This document shows, piece by piece, positions 1 through 7,031 of a stretch of 9,234 nt of DNA. The notes under the pieces are model-generated. The model was not told the origin of the DNA. It was given only the letters and a program-made list of their open reading frames with translations, and did no database searches. Source of the DNA: an uncultured Dermabacteraceae bacterium. Its GTDB lineage: Bacteria; Actinomycetota; Actinomycetes; Actinomycetales; Dermabacteraceae. The stretch lies in the NCBI GenBank assembly GCA_943913905.1, contig CALTZZ010000089.1:1-9234 (forward strand). Reading direction: 5' to 3'. Numbering within the stretch: the stretch's first letter is position 1; the number at the start of each line of letters is the position of its first letter. The position numbers and the translations under genes were made by a program.

Positions 1-1211
1 CCGCCGCCATGCATGGCGGCCACGCCAGCGGCGCCGACGGCAGCTCCAGCCAGAGCGGTTCCCGCGACAGCGCCTGCGCCAGGCCCAGAATTGCCGCCGC
101 GCTTCGAATCAGTGTGATGTTCCGAATCCGCGTCACGGTCGGGCTGTGGCACGCCGGACGAGTCGTCGACCTTGTCGCTCCCGCGCGCGAGGGTGGGAGC
201 ATCGCCGGTGTTCTTGACATCGCTGGTGTCTGCGGCCCCTGCGGCGTCGGCGGTGTCGGCATCGCCACTCTCGCCACCATCGATCCCGTTGCCGTTGCCG
301 TTGCCGTCGTCGACGGGAGGCGTCGCCTGCGTGTCACCACGCATTGCGGCAAGGGCCGCGGCACTCAACGGCTGCGGCGCCCCGGCATGCTGGTCCGGAT
401 CAAAAGCCTCAAGTGTGACGGGCAGCGACTGCCACGGAGCAAGATCCGAGCGTGCCGCCCGCACCGTATACGGCGGGTTCTCGGGGTTGGACCCCTCATG
501 AGTAAGAAGAGTTCGGGTAATAGCCGAAAGATCGTCCGGAACCGTGCGCGGTGAGGCGAGTGCAGGATCAACGACGTCTGCCCCGCCAAAGAACTCGGGG
601 TCACGCCCCGCCAAGCCCACGAAGAGGATTCGACCAATCGAGCGCACATCGGGATTCACGGCAAGCGCGTCGGCATCCACCACCGAATCATCGAGCGCCG
701 CAGTCTCAACGCCCGCACCGATAATCCGCACCGTGTCTGCATCCACGTCCACGAACACACGCGACTCGTCGAGGAAACGATGTCGCACGCCGCGGCGCCG
801 GGCCGTCTCAAGCGCTTCGGCCACCTGACCTGCGACAGCGCGCGCAGTTTCCGGGCGCAGGGCCCCCTCACGCGTCATCTCCGCGAGGGACGGCGCAGCC
901 GGATCGTCATACAGAACAGCGGTCACCGGGGTGCCGTCGGCCTCATAAAACTCGCCGACCTCCCGGATCGGGACCAAGGCCGGCGCAGAGACCAAAAAAG
1001 CCCTCCGGCCAGCGTCGGCCACATCTACGGCGAAATCCCCGCGCGCAGTAAACGCGAGCACCGATTCACCCTCAGCGGTCACGCCACGGTGCCACGAGGC
1101 CCCATCGGCATGAGCGATCGGAAGCCCCGACTCAGCATCCGGCCCCTCACCGAGCGCCGGTGAAAGGGTGACGGTAGCTGTCAGCTCATCGATCGGTCGC
1201 TGTTTGCTCAC
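1..1211 (-). CDS. MurJ-linked pseudokinase, membrane-associated (C-terminus beyond left edge)
   Basis: 403 codons are visible and the frame is open to the window edge. Residues about 40-265 read as a degenerate Ser/Thr kinase fold: a hinge and helix region (about 95-140), a catalytic-loop counterpart GVRHRFLDESRVFV (141-154) and a DFG counterpart IIGAG (163-167), followed by a C-lobe stretch NPDVRSIGRILFVGLAGRDP (186-205). The HRD aspartate is Phe146, the DFG aspartate is Gly165, and no lysine occurs where the VAIK lysine should fall (about 50-58), so catalysis is unlikely. An acidic Gly/Asn/Asp/Thr linker (about 295-375) leads to a Gly/Ala-rich hydrophobic stretch (378-399) that may cross the membrane, with further sequence off the edge. 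Known: the mycobacterial MurJ homologue carries a fused pseudokinase that binds FhaA after PknB phosphorylation. Inferred: this separate gene plays the same part. The GTG start is chosen for an AAAGG 6 bases upstream; an in-frame GTG at 1226 lacks one. Confidence 0.8.
   Translation of the reverse strand, partial: MSKQRPIDELTATVTLSPALGEGPDAESGLPIAHADGASWHRGVTAEGESVLAFTARGDFAVDVADAGRRAFLVSAPALVPIREVGEFYEADGTPVTAVLYDDPAAPSLAEMTREGALRPETARAVAGQVAEALETARRRGVRHRFLDESRVFVDVDADTVRIIGAGVETAALDDSVVDADALAVNPDVRSIGRILFVGLAGRDPEFFGGADVVDPALASPRTVPDDLSAITRTLLTHEGSNPENPPYTVRAARSDLAPWQSLPVTLEAFDPDQHAGAPQPLSAAALAAMRGDTQATPPVDDGNGNGNGIDGGESGDADTADAAGAADTSDVKNTGDAPTLARGSDKVDDSSGVPQPDRDADSEHHTDSKRGGNSGPGAGAVAGTALAGAAVGAAGVAAMHGG
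288..305 (-). repeat. Short hexamer tandem repeat inside pseudokinase linker
   Basis: Three perfect copies of GTTGCC on the plus strand, read on the minus strand as GGCAAC, encode Gly-Asn three times within the acidic linker (about residues 304-309). It lies in frame, so copy-number change would only lengthen or shorten the flexible linker. Confidence 0.75.
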
Positions 1212-1217
1212 TTCGAA

Positions 1218-1222
1218 CCTTT
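1218..1222 (-). promoter_or_regulatory. Ribosome binding site deciding the pseudokinase start
   Basis: AAAGG on the minus strand lies 6 bases before the GTG at 1211. It favours this start over the in-frame GTG at 1226, which would itself overlap this site. Confidence 0.6.
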
Positions 1223-1278
1223 GCACGTTGCGGATGCGGGGCCACACAGAACCCGCCTGAATGGGGTCAATCGTAGCG

Positions 1279-1291
1279 GTGGAGACTCCAC
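1279..1291. repeat. 13-base dyad between murJ and the pseudokinase gene
   Basis: GTGGAGACTCCAC is a perfect 6-base inverted repeat around one central base, 11 bases after the murJ stop codon. The single-base centre makes it a poor RNA hairpin and there is no T-run, so it is not called a terminator. It could be a DNA-binding site or chance. The rest of the 90-base gap (1212-1301) holds a TTGACC on the minus strand (1265-1270) that resembles a -35 element, but no convincing -10 follows it. Confidence 0.3.
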
Positions 1292-1301
1292 GGGGCCGGG
1301 A

Positions 1302-3023
1302 TCACGCCTTCGAACGGCGAAGCTTTCGGCCAATCATGCGGCCCGCCTCACGTATCTCGCCCACCTGCAGCGCGAAACCAGCGCCCACGAACACCACTGA
1401 CATGATGGCACCGATTGCGAGACCCGCCACGACCGCGACGGGGCGAGAAGACCACACCACATTCTCCAATACCTGCAGCAGAATCCAACCCGCTACTCCC
1501 GCCACGAGAGTGGCGATGAGGAGGCGCACAAACGTGGACACGGTCTTGCCGCCGTTGAGTGCCGACGAATCCACTCCGAGCGCTGCTAGCTTGCGGCGCA
1601 TGATCGCGAGGCCCGCGAACCACGCGATGAACGTGCCCAGTGAACTTACCGCCGTCGCCGTCGCCGTTGCGTAGCGAGGATCCACGAACTGCAGGATGGG
1701 CCACACCGCCGCCAGCGACGCGAGCGTGATCGGCAGCTGCGTCACAAAACTCATGCGCGCATCCTCATAGGCGTAGAAGTAGCGCTTCACCAGGTACAGC
1801 GCAGCAAACGGAACCAACCCAATCGTGTATCCCGCGAGCACCAGGCCATTCGCCTCAGCCGAGGCACGGGACGTGCCGCCTACGGCCACCCACATCACCG
1901 GAGCAGACAGCACGCACAGTACGACCGTGGACAGCATCATCGGCACCAATAGAACGCGGTTCATGCTCGAATACGTGCGGTACGCATTCGCGTGATCGCG
2001 ATCCCGCGCGAACGTGGCCATGCGCGGGAACACACTCGTGACGAGCGCTACCGCGATGATCCCCTGCGGGATCATGAACACCGTGTACGACCAGTCGAGG
2101 GTGGCCAACGCGGGGTACAAATCTCGCACTCCATGGTGGCCTGCCTGCTGCAGACGCTCCACCTCGGACACCGCGCCGCCCGTGGACCAGCGGGTCGCGA
2201 AAAGAGCCACCTGACCCATGAACAGCATTCCGAGAGTCCACACGCCGAGGCGTCCGAGCGTGCCCAGGCCAAGTCCCCGGAATCCCCATTTCAGCTTGAC
2301 CTTCAGCCCAATCTTCCGGGTCCAGAAGTACACGAGCGCGCCCTGCGCCGCAGACCCCAACACCTGCGATCCCGCGAGCACCAGGATCATGCCCCACGTC
2401 CATTCGCGGCCGTCGGGCTGTGCACCCCACATCACCAGGAACAGAATCGCACCCAGGATCGCCACCAAGTTATTGAGCGCGGGCGCCCACTGGAACGGGC
2501 CGAAACTCTCGTGCGCGTTGAGGATCTGCCCGAACATGATGTACACGGCAGAAAACAGCATCTGAGGCATCAGGAAGTACCCGAGGAGAGTCGCCGCCTG
2601 AGCCGTGCCCGGATCCAGCTTTGAGTTCGCTATCAGCAGCAGTGCCGGCACGAGCAGGATGCACACTGCTGTAACCACCGTGGACACAAGCAGCACGAGG
2701 GTGAACAGCCGCGACATGTAGTCATTGCCGCCATCGCGATGCTTCATGGCCCGCACAATCGCCGGCACCAAAATCGCGTTAAGAGTGCCGCCACCAATCA
2801 ACAACCAAATGGAGTTCGGCAACACGTTCGCCGCGGAATACGCGTTCGCAGCGATCGAGGCGCTGCCCCCCAGCACCATGCCCATGAGAAACGTGCGCAC
2901 GAACCCAAGGAAGCGCGAAAACGTGGAACCGACCGCCATGAGCGCACTCGCTTTGACGGCGAGGGAACGGGCCGACTGCTTCGGCTTCGCGGAAGTGGTA
3001 GACGTGGATGGGGAATCGGTCAT
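1302..3023 (-). CDS. murJ: Lipid II flippase MurJ (MviN family)
   Basis: This 573-residue polytopic membrane protein belongs to the MurJ/MviN family (MOP superfamily), which carries lipid-linked peptidoglycan precursor from the inner to the outer face of the cytoplasmic membrane. About 14 hydrophobic segments can be traced, from roughly 26-48 to 528-552, as expected for MurJ. Family signatures include TFSRFLGFVRTFLMG (34-48, with arginines 37 and 43 where MurJ carries essential charges), NAYSAANVLPNSIW (60-73), IPQGIIAVALVTSVFPRMA (318-336) and KRYFYAYEDARMSF (413-426). The C-terminus is a short basic tail (KLRRSKA) with no kinase domain, unlike the mycobacterial homologue; a kinase-like protein is encoded just downstream instead. 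The ATG overlaps the stop of the upstream gene as ATGA and has no good ribosome site of its own, so translational coupling is likely. The length is normal for a MurJ lacking fused domains. Confidence 0.97.
   Translation of the reverse strand: MTDSPSTSTTSAKPKQSARSLAVKASALMAVGSTFSRFLGFVRTFLMGMVLGGSASIAANAYSAANVLPNSIWLLIGGGTLNAILVPAIVRAMKHRDGGNDYMSRLFTLVLLVSTVVTAVCILLVPALLLIANSKLDPGTAQAATLLGYFLMPQMLFSAVYIMFGQILNAHESFGPFQWAPALNNLVAILGAILFLVMWGAQPDGREWTWGMILVLAGSQVLGSAAQGALVYFWTRKIGLKVKLKWGFRGLGLGTLGRLGVWTLGMLFMGQVALFATRWSTGGAVSEVERLQQAGHHGVRDLYPALATLDWSYTVFMIPQGIIAVALVTSVFPRMATFARDRDHANAYRTYSSMNRVLLVPMMLSTVVLCVLSAPVMWVAVGGTSRASAEANGLVLAGYTIGLVPFAALYLVKRYFYAYEDARMSFVTQLPITLASLAAVWPILQFVDPRYATATATAVSSLGTFIAWFAGLAIMRRKLAALGVDSSALNGGKTVSTFVRLLIATLVAGVAGWILLQVLENVVWSSRPVAVVAGLAIGAIMSVVFVGAGFALQVGEIREAGRMIGRKLRRSKA
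3020..3023 (-). promoter_or_regulatory. ATGA stop/start overlap coupling DUF6049 gene to murJ
   Basis: The TGA ending the DUF6049 gene and the ATG of murJ share bases in the tetramer ATGA. The only purine-rich tract before murJ, AGAGAG, lies about 13 bases upstream and is weak. Termination-reinitiation is therefore the probable route of murJ translation, fixing the ratio of the two products. Confidence 0.85.
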
Positions 3024-5359
3024 GAAGCGCTATCGCTCTCTGTGGGGTTGGAGACGGCGTGTGGCGCGTCAACGGCATGAAGATCTTCCGGCCCGCGTTC
3101 AGCGGGAGCGCGGGCATCGGACTTCGTGCGGCCCGCCCGGATTACGCCAACGATGACGAGCAGAGCCATCACGATCGCAAGGGTGAGAGTACTCCAGTTC
3201 TCCCAATCCGGGTTCACACTCAGCTCGGACGACTTCGAGTGAAGGCGCGCACCATCGGGGCTGGAGAGCGCCACGGTAATGTTCAACGTTCCGCTCGTCA
3301 AAGCCTCGATATCAAGCTTCGAGTTCGTGCTTGACCGGGCCGGGATGGTGATCGCGGAGGGTTGGTTCTGAACCCGGACGATTCTGTTGGACACGGTGGC
3401 GCGCGGTGTGACGATCGCGGGCGTATCGAAGTCATTGTGCACAGTCACGGGCACGCCCGCGCCAGAGGCCACCAGGTTGTAGTTATCGGCCATGGTGAGG
3501 CGGATCCGCCCCGCATGGTCCTTGACGACGGGTGCGGCAGCGGTCAGTCTTTCGCGCGCCTTACCCTCCTGGATGCGGGAGTCGTTAAGGGCCGACGCCG
3601 TCAGAAGAAACGCCCCGTTCGCATACTGCGGGTCTGCGAGGGTGCTGCGCACCGAGGCCAGAGTCGTGAGATTCGTTCCCGCATCGCGTTCCACGTCTGA
3701 AGGAAGCTGTTCGCCGGGATGGGCCTCCACGTGAGTGGGAAGTCCGTCGGCCCGGGTCGATACGGCTTTGAGCGAGGTGACGGGCGCCGGCCAGAGCCGC
3801 CCGCTGCCTTCACGGAGTCTGTGGGTGCCCGAGCCATTCTTCGCCCACGACACCATCGAGGTCGCCGGAGTAGGGGTGATCCAATCGGCCTCATCGAAGG
3901 CGTCGAGCAGCTGGGCGGTGGCTTTCGGGTCGAGGTCGGCCGCAGAGTCCGGTGCCACGAGAAGCGCGCGGCGGGCGTCCGTGTCTTGCCCGGCCACAAC
4001 GGACGTATCCGCAAGGGCCTGCGCCACCTGAGCTTCGGGATCCCCGGAGCCTATGCGTTCCGTCAGGTGCGTCAGCGGCGTGTCATATCCAAGAAGTGGC
4101 GTGGTTGAGCCCCCGGTAGTGAGCTGCCCGTAGCCACTCGGGGTCACCGCGGGCCGTGCCTCCGGGTTCATAGACTCAGCGGGGAGGACGACGGCGTCGG
4201 CCCCTTTCGCTTGCTGCAGGACGGCCGATGTGGACGCTTCTGCCGCGGACACCCGCGTGATCATTGGGCCATTGCCGGGACGCGCTGATTCTTGCGAGAT
4301 GGCGTTCCGAGCCTCGGCAGGCATAGAGGCGAGGGCTGCGGCATTCATCCCTGCAAACGGAGACGAGGCGAATGGTCGCTCGTGAAGGGCGCGCGATAGG
4401 CGATCGTTGACATCGTGCTGAACGGTCTGCGGTTGCCACGTGGCCCCCGAATCCTTGGCAGTGACAGGCGCAGCCTGAGTCGCTCCAGACCTCGCACTCG
4501 CGTTCTTTGCCTCGGGTAGAGCAACCGGGAGGAATAGCGACGGGTCCACCCACGGCGTGACAGCGGGATTCTCCGCGATCGCGGCACGGTCCGCAAACTC
4601 ACCCTTCTCGACCTCGGAGGCATAGCCCTCGGGATCAGTCGCGATAAGCGCAGGGTCGGCCAGTGCCACGGGCGCAAGATACGACAGGTCGATATCCGGC
4701 GGTGAGGCCGACGGCTGCCACACCAGGAACGTGCGCACCACGGCGCGAGTGGTGCCTCCCGTCGCAACAGACGATTCGCCCTCCGAAGGTTCCGCATCCG
4801 TGCGCAGCGACAGCGAAATCCGCCGCGGACCCCACAAAGACTCGTCGTTGGTCACGGGCAGATCGTCTGCCTCGGCGGTCACCGTGAGGCGTGTTTTTCC
4901 GCCCGGAGCAATCGTCGCGGTGGGCGACGATGCGACCGTGCGACCGAGCCCTTCCAGGTCCGTGCTGCCAGAACGCTCCGTCCACTTTGGGATCTCACTG
5001 CGATCCGTGACACGTGTGGAACGCATCGAAAGATCCAGCACCGCAGACTCAAGCGGCTCGCTCGACTGGTTCGTGACCTCGACTTCCGCCGTGAATGTTC
5101 CTCCAGGCTCCAACGCGTAAGGATTCAGACTGACCACATCAAGGGCAGCATCCGCATCTGCAAACTCCGGGCCAACTGCTGAGCCCGGACCAGGGCCGTT
5201 AGACTGAGCGGGCGCAATCGTGGGCGACGAGGGTGGCTGGGCCGCGCTCGCAGCCCCTTCTGCGGCGTAAGCCCCCAGCGGTCCGCCGCACAAAAGCGCG
5301 CAGCACGCACACATAATCACCCACACGCGTAGTGCGGAGAGGGAAGTTGAGGCGCGCAT
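3020..5359 (-). CDS. Secreted, membrane-anchored DUF6049-like protein upstream of murJ
   Basis: A 779-residue envelope protein of unknown function. An N-terminal signal peptide (basic start, hydrophobic core about 9-29, probable cleavage after AYA at residue 32) is followed by a Pro/Ser/Ala-rich stretch, a beta-rich domain (about 73-215, opening DVVSLNPYALEPGGTF), a long central region (about 225-610), a second Ig-like beta domain (about 617-715), one transmembrane helix (about 724-740) and a short cytosolic tail. Most of the protein would therefore lie outside the cell. Position and architecture match the DUF6049 proteins encoded before murJ in actinobacteria, including mycobacterial Rv3909; the family name is inferred from context and layout. 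The reading frame stays open up to 5521, but that longer form would place 54 residues before the signal peptide and overlap the cca gene, so the ATG at 5359 is preferred. All four cysteines (17, 19, 20, 24) are in the signal peptide, so the mature protein has no disulfides. It is translationally coupled to murJ. Confidence 0.85.
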   Translation of the reverse strand: MRASTSLSALRVWVIMCACCALLCGGPLGAYAAEGAASAAQPPSSPTIAPAQSNGPGPGSAVGPEFADADAALDVVSLNPYALEPGGTFTAEVEVTNQSSEPLESAVLDLSMRSTRVTDRSEIPKWTERSGSTDLEGLGRTVASSPTATIAPGGKTRLTVTAEADDLPVTNDESLWGPRRISLSLRTDAEPSEGESSVATGGTTRAVVRTFLVWQPSASPPDIDLSYLAPVALADPALIATDPEGYASEVEKGEFADRAAIAENPAVTPWVDPSLFLPVALPEAKNASARSGATQAAPVTAKDSGATWQPQTVQHDVNDRLSRALHERPFASSPFAGMNAAALASMPAEARNAISQESARPGNGPMITRVSAAEASTSAVLQQAKGADAVVLPAESMNPEARPAVTPSGYGQLTTGGSTTPLLGYDTPLTHLTERIGSGDPEAQVAQALADTSVVAGQDTDARRALLVAPDSAADLDPKATAQLLDAFDEADWITPTPATSMVSWAKNGSGTHRLREGSGRLWPAPVTSLKAVSTRADGLPTHVEAHPGEQLPSDVERDAGTNLTTLASVRSTLADPQYANGAFLLTASALNDSRIQEGKARERLTAAAPVVKDHAGRIRLTMADNYNLVASGAGVPVTVHNDFDTPAIVTPRATVSNRIVRVQNQPSAITIPARSSTNSKLDIEALTSGTLNITVALSSPDGARLHSKSSELSVNPDWENWSTLTLAIVMALLVIVGVIRAGRTKSDARAPAERGPEDLHAVDAPHAVSNPTESDSAS

Positions 5360-5365
5360 GCCTCC

Positions 5366-5371
5366 ACTGTA
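5366..5371 (-). promoter_or_regulatory. -10 promoter element of the DUF6049-murJ unit, probably leaderless
   Basis: TACAGT on the minus strand fits the actinobacterial TANNNT -10 consensus and ends exactly 6 bases before the ATG at 5359. That spacing would put the transcription start on the A of the ATG, giving a leaderless message. The GGAGG just upstream of the ATG is only 1 base away, too close to serve as a Shine-Dalgarno site, which fits the leaderless reading. No clear -35 hexamer is visible. Confidence 0.5.
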
Positions 5372-5442
5372 AGACGCACTGACCGCGCGAGAGCGCAAGC
5401 GTGAGTCCGTCGTCCGCCCAGAGACATCACACGTCACAGAAA

Positions 5443-5446
5443 GAGG
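5443..5446 (+). promoter_or_regulatory. Ribosome binding site of the CCA-adding enzyme gene
   Basis: GAGG, within AAAGAGG, lies 4 bases before the GTG at 5451. It supports this start over the internal ATG at 5520. Confidence 0.65.
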
Positions 5447-5450
5447 TCCC

Positions 5451-6929
5451 GTGAACGCGAGCCGCCCCACACCCGTATCGACAGTGGACCTCGAGGTGGC
5501 GCGTACGCGCGCCGCGCGCATGTTTGAGCAGCTCCCAGAGTCGATCCACGAACTGGGACACCTCTTCGCGCGAGCCGGTCACGACCTCGCCCTCGTGGGT
5601 GGGCCCGTTCGCGACGCCGTTTTGGGGCGCAGCTCCGATGACTTGGATTTCACCACCTCGGCGCGTCCCGACGAGACGGATGCCCTGCTTCGCGAGTGGG
5701 TGGGGCGCGGCGGCGCCATCTGGGACATGGGCCGTGAATTCGGGACACTCGGCGCACAAAAAGACGGCGCCAAGGTAGAAATCACCACCTACCGAACCGA
5801 GGAGTACGACCTCGAAAGCCGGAAACCCACCGTTGCGTTCGGCGACACGATCGAAGGTGACCTGTCTCGCCGTGACTTCACCGTTAACGCGATGGCGGTG
5901 CGTCTTCCATCACTCCAATTCGTTGACCCCTTTAACGGACTGGCAGACCTCGCCTCCGGCGTGTTGCGTACGCCGGTGACCGCCGAACAGTCGTTTAGCG
6001 ACGACCCGTTGCGAATGATGCGAGCAGTCCGCTTTGTCTCAAAGCTCGGCTTTTCGATCGATGACACAACCGCCGCGGCGATTCGTGAGCTCGCTCCGCG
6101 ACTCGAGATCGTCTCAGCCGAACGAATCCGCGAGGAACTGGTGAAACTCATCGTGGGGACCCACCCGCGAGCCGGACTCGAAGCGATGGTGAACTTGGGC
6201 CTCGCCCAGATCGTGTTGCCAGAACTTCCCGCCCTGCGCCTTGAGATCGACGAGCACCACCACCACAAAGACGTGTACACACACACACTCACCGTGCTCG
6301 AACAGGCCATTGACCTGGAAACCGGCCCGGATGGCCCCGTGCCCGGCCCCGACTTCGTGTTGCGCTTCGCTGCCCTCATGCACGACATCGGCAAGCCAGA
6401 CACCCGCCGCTACGAAGACGGCGGCGTGGTCACGTTCCGCTTCCACGAAGTCGTGGGTGCCCGCATGACAACGAAGCGGATGAAGGCCCTCAAGTTCGAT
6501 AAAGACACCACGAAAGCCGTGGCCCGCCTCGTGGAACTGCATCTTCGATTCCATGGTTACGCCGACTCCGGCTGGACCGATTCAGCAGTGCGCCGCTACG
6601 TCACCGACGCCGGACCGCAGCTGGAACGCCTCCACCGCCTGACGCGAGCCGACTGCACCACCCGCAACAAACGCAAAGCCAGGAACCTGCGCGAAGCCTA
6701 CGATGACCTGGAGCGTCGCATTGCAGAGCTCGCTGAGCAGGAGGAACTCGACAAGATCCGGCCCGAGCTCGATGGCAAGCAGATCATGCAGATCCTGGAC
6801 ATCGGTCCTGGTCCTGAAGTAGGTAAGGCGTATGCATTTATGTTGGAGCTGCGCATGGAAGAGGGCACGCTCGGTGAAGAAATTGCGGAGCAACGCCTCC
6901 GAGAGTGGCATGCCACACGTGAACCGTAA
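5451..6929 (+). CDS. cca: CCA tRNA nucleotidyltransferase (CCA-adding enzyme)
   Basis: A class II nucleotidyltransferase of 492 residues that builds or repairs the 3'-terminal CCA of tRNAs from CTP and ATP in the cytosol. Visible in order: GGPVRDAVLG (50-59); the metal-binding pair Asp64 and Asp66 in DLDF; RRDFTVNAMA (140-149); DDPLRMMRAVRF (184-195), the conserved segment beside the nucleotide-selecting region; ERIREEL (224-230); then an HD domain with HHHHKDVYTHT (269-279) and HDIGKPD (311-317), and a helical C-terminal RNA-binding part. The length and N-terminal catalytic plus HD layout are typical of the actinobacterial form, called pcnA in Mycobacterium. The HD motif is intact, so phosphohydrolase activity is possible but not proven by sequence. 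It is transcribed away from the DUF6049-murJ set and shares its strand with the downstream PBP gene. Confidence 0.97.
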   Translation: MNASRPTPVSTVDLEVARTRAARMFEQLPESIHELGHLFARAGHDLALVGGPVRDAVLGRSSDDLDFTTSARPDETDALLREWVGRGGAIWDMGREFGTLGAQKDGAKVEITTYRTEEYDLESRKPTVAFGDTIEGDLSRRDFTVNAMAVRLPSLQFVDPFNGLADLASGVLRTPVTAEQSFSDDPLRMMRAVRFVSKLGFSIDDTTAAAIRELAPRLEIVSAERIREELVKLIVGTHPRAGLEAMVNLGLAQIVLPELPALRLEIDEHHHHKDVYTHTLTVLEQAIDLETGPDGPVPGPDFVLRFAALMHDIGKPDTRRYEDGGVVTFRFHEVVGARMTTKRMKALKFDKDTTKAVARLVELHLRFHGYADSGWTDSAVRRYVTDAGPQLERLHRLTRADCTTRNKRKARNLREAYDDLERRIAELAEQEELDKIRPELDGKQIMQILDIGPGPEVGKAYAFMLELRMEEGTLGEEIAEQRLREWHATREP

Positions 6930-6987
6930 AACTTTCGTGTGAATTGGTACCCCGGGAGTATCGCGCTCGCCGCCACACGAGGATACT
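6912..6987 (+). repeat. Overlapping inverted repeats around the cca stop codon and downstream gap
   Basis: CGTGTG (6936-6941) can pair either with CACACG at 6914-6919, spanning the cca stop codon, or with CACACG at 6974-6979. The two CACACG copies are part of an 8-base direct repeat, GCCACACG (6912-6919 and 6972-6979). A further pair, AGTATC (6957-6962) and GATACT (6982-6987), interlaces with the second option. No T-run follows, so this is not a standard intrinsic terminator. Stems are only 6 base pairs and may be chance. Confidence 0.3.
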
Positions 6988-7025
6988 GAACCAGTTGCTT
7001 GGAGCATTCCGGGCGTGAGTCAAAC

Positions 7026-7031
7026 GAGAGG
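7026..7031 (+). promoter_or_regulatory. Ribosome binding site of the class A PBP gene
   Basis: GAGAGG lies 9 bases before the GTG at 7041. No better in-frame start is near; the next in-frame ATG (codon 12, 7074) would only trim the basic N-terminus. Confidence 0.6.

Larger units (their letters stand above)
5360..5450. other. Divergent intergenic region between DUF6049 gene and cca
   Basis: This 91-base gap must hold promoters for both directions. The leftward -10 candidate is described separately. No convincing -35/-10 pair for the rightward cca gene can be seen. In mycobacteria a NUDIX hydrolase gene (mutT4) begins in the corresponding gap; no room for one exists here. Confidence 0.7.

Noticed and set aside
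9..554. Plus-strand open frame of 181 codons at the left edge
   Set aside because: It lies opposite the pseudokinase gene, whose minus-strand frame is continuous for 403 codons with kinase-like sequence; the plus-strand translation is Arg/Val/Gly-rich and has no recognisable features.
1640..1673. GCCGTC-like repetition in murJ
   Set aside because: It is imperfect and simply encodes an Ala/Thr-rich stretch of a transmembrane segment (residues 451-459).
1855..2430. Minus-strand frame of 191 codons and several plus-strand frames within murJ
   Set aside because: They are out of frame with, or opposite to, a well-conserved MurJ and lack hydrophobic segments or domains.
5285..5312. Lipobox in the DUF6049 signal peptide
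   Set aside because: None of the cysteines has the usual Leu-Ala/Ser-Gly/Ala-Cys setting; the AYA site at residue 32 fits ordinary signal peptidase cleavage better.
5360..5521. Longer N-terminus for the DUF6049 protein starting at 5521
   Set aside because: It would overlap the start of cca by 71 bases and place 54 residues before an otherwise typical signal peptide.
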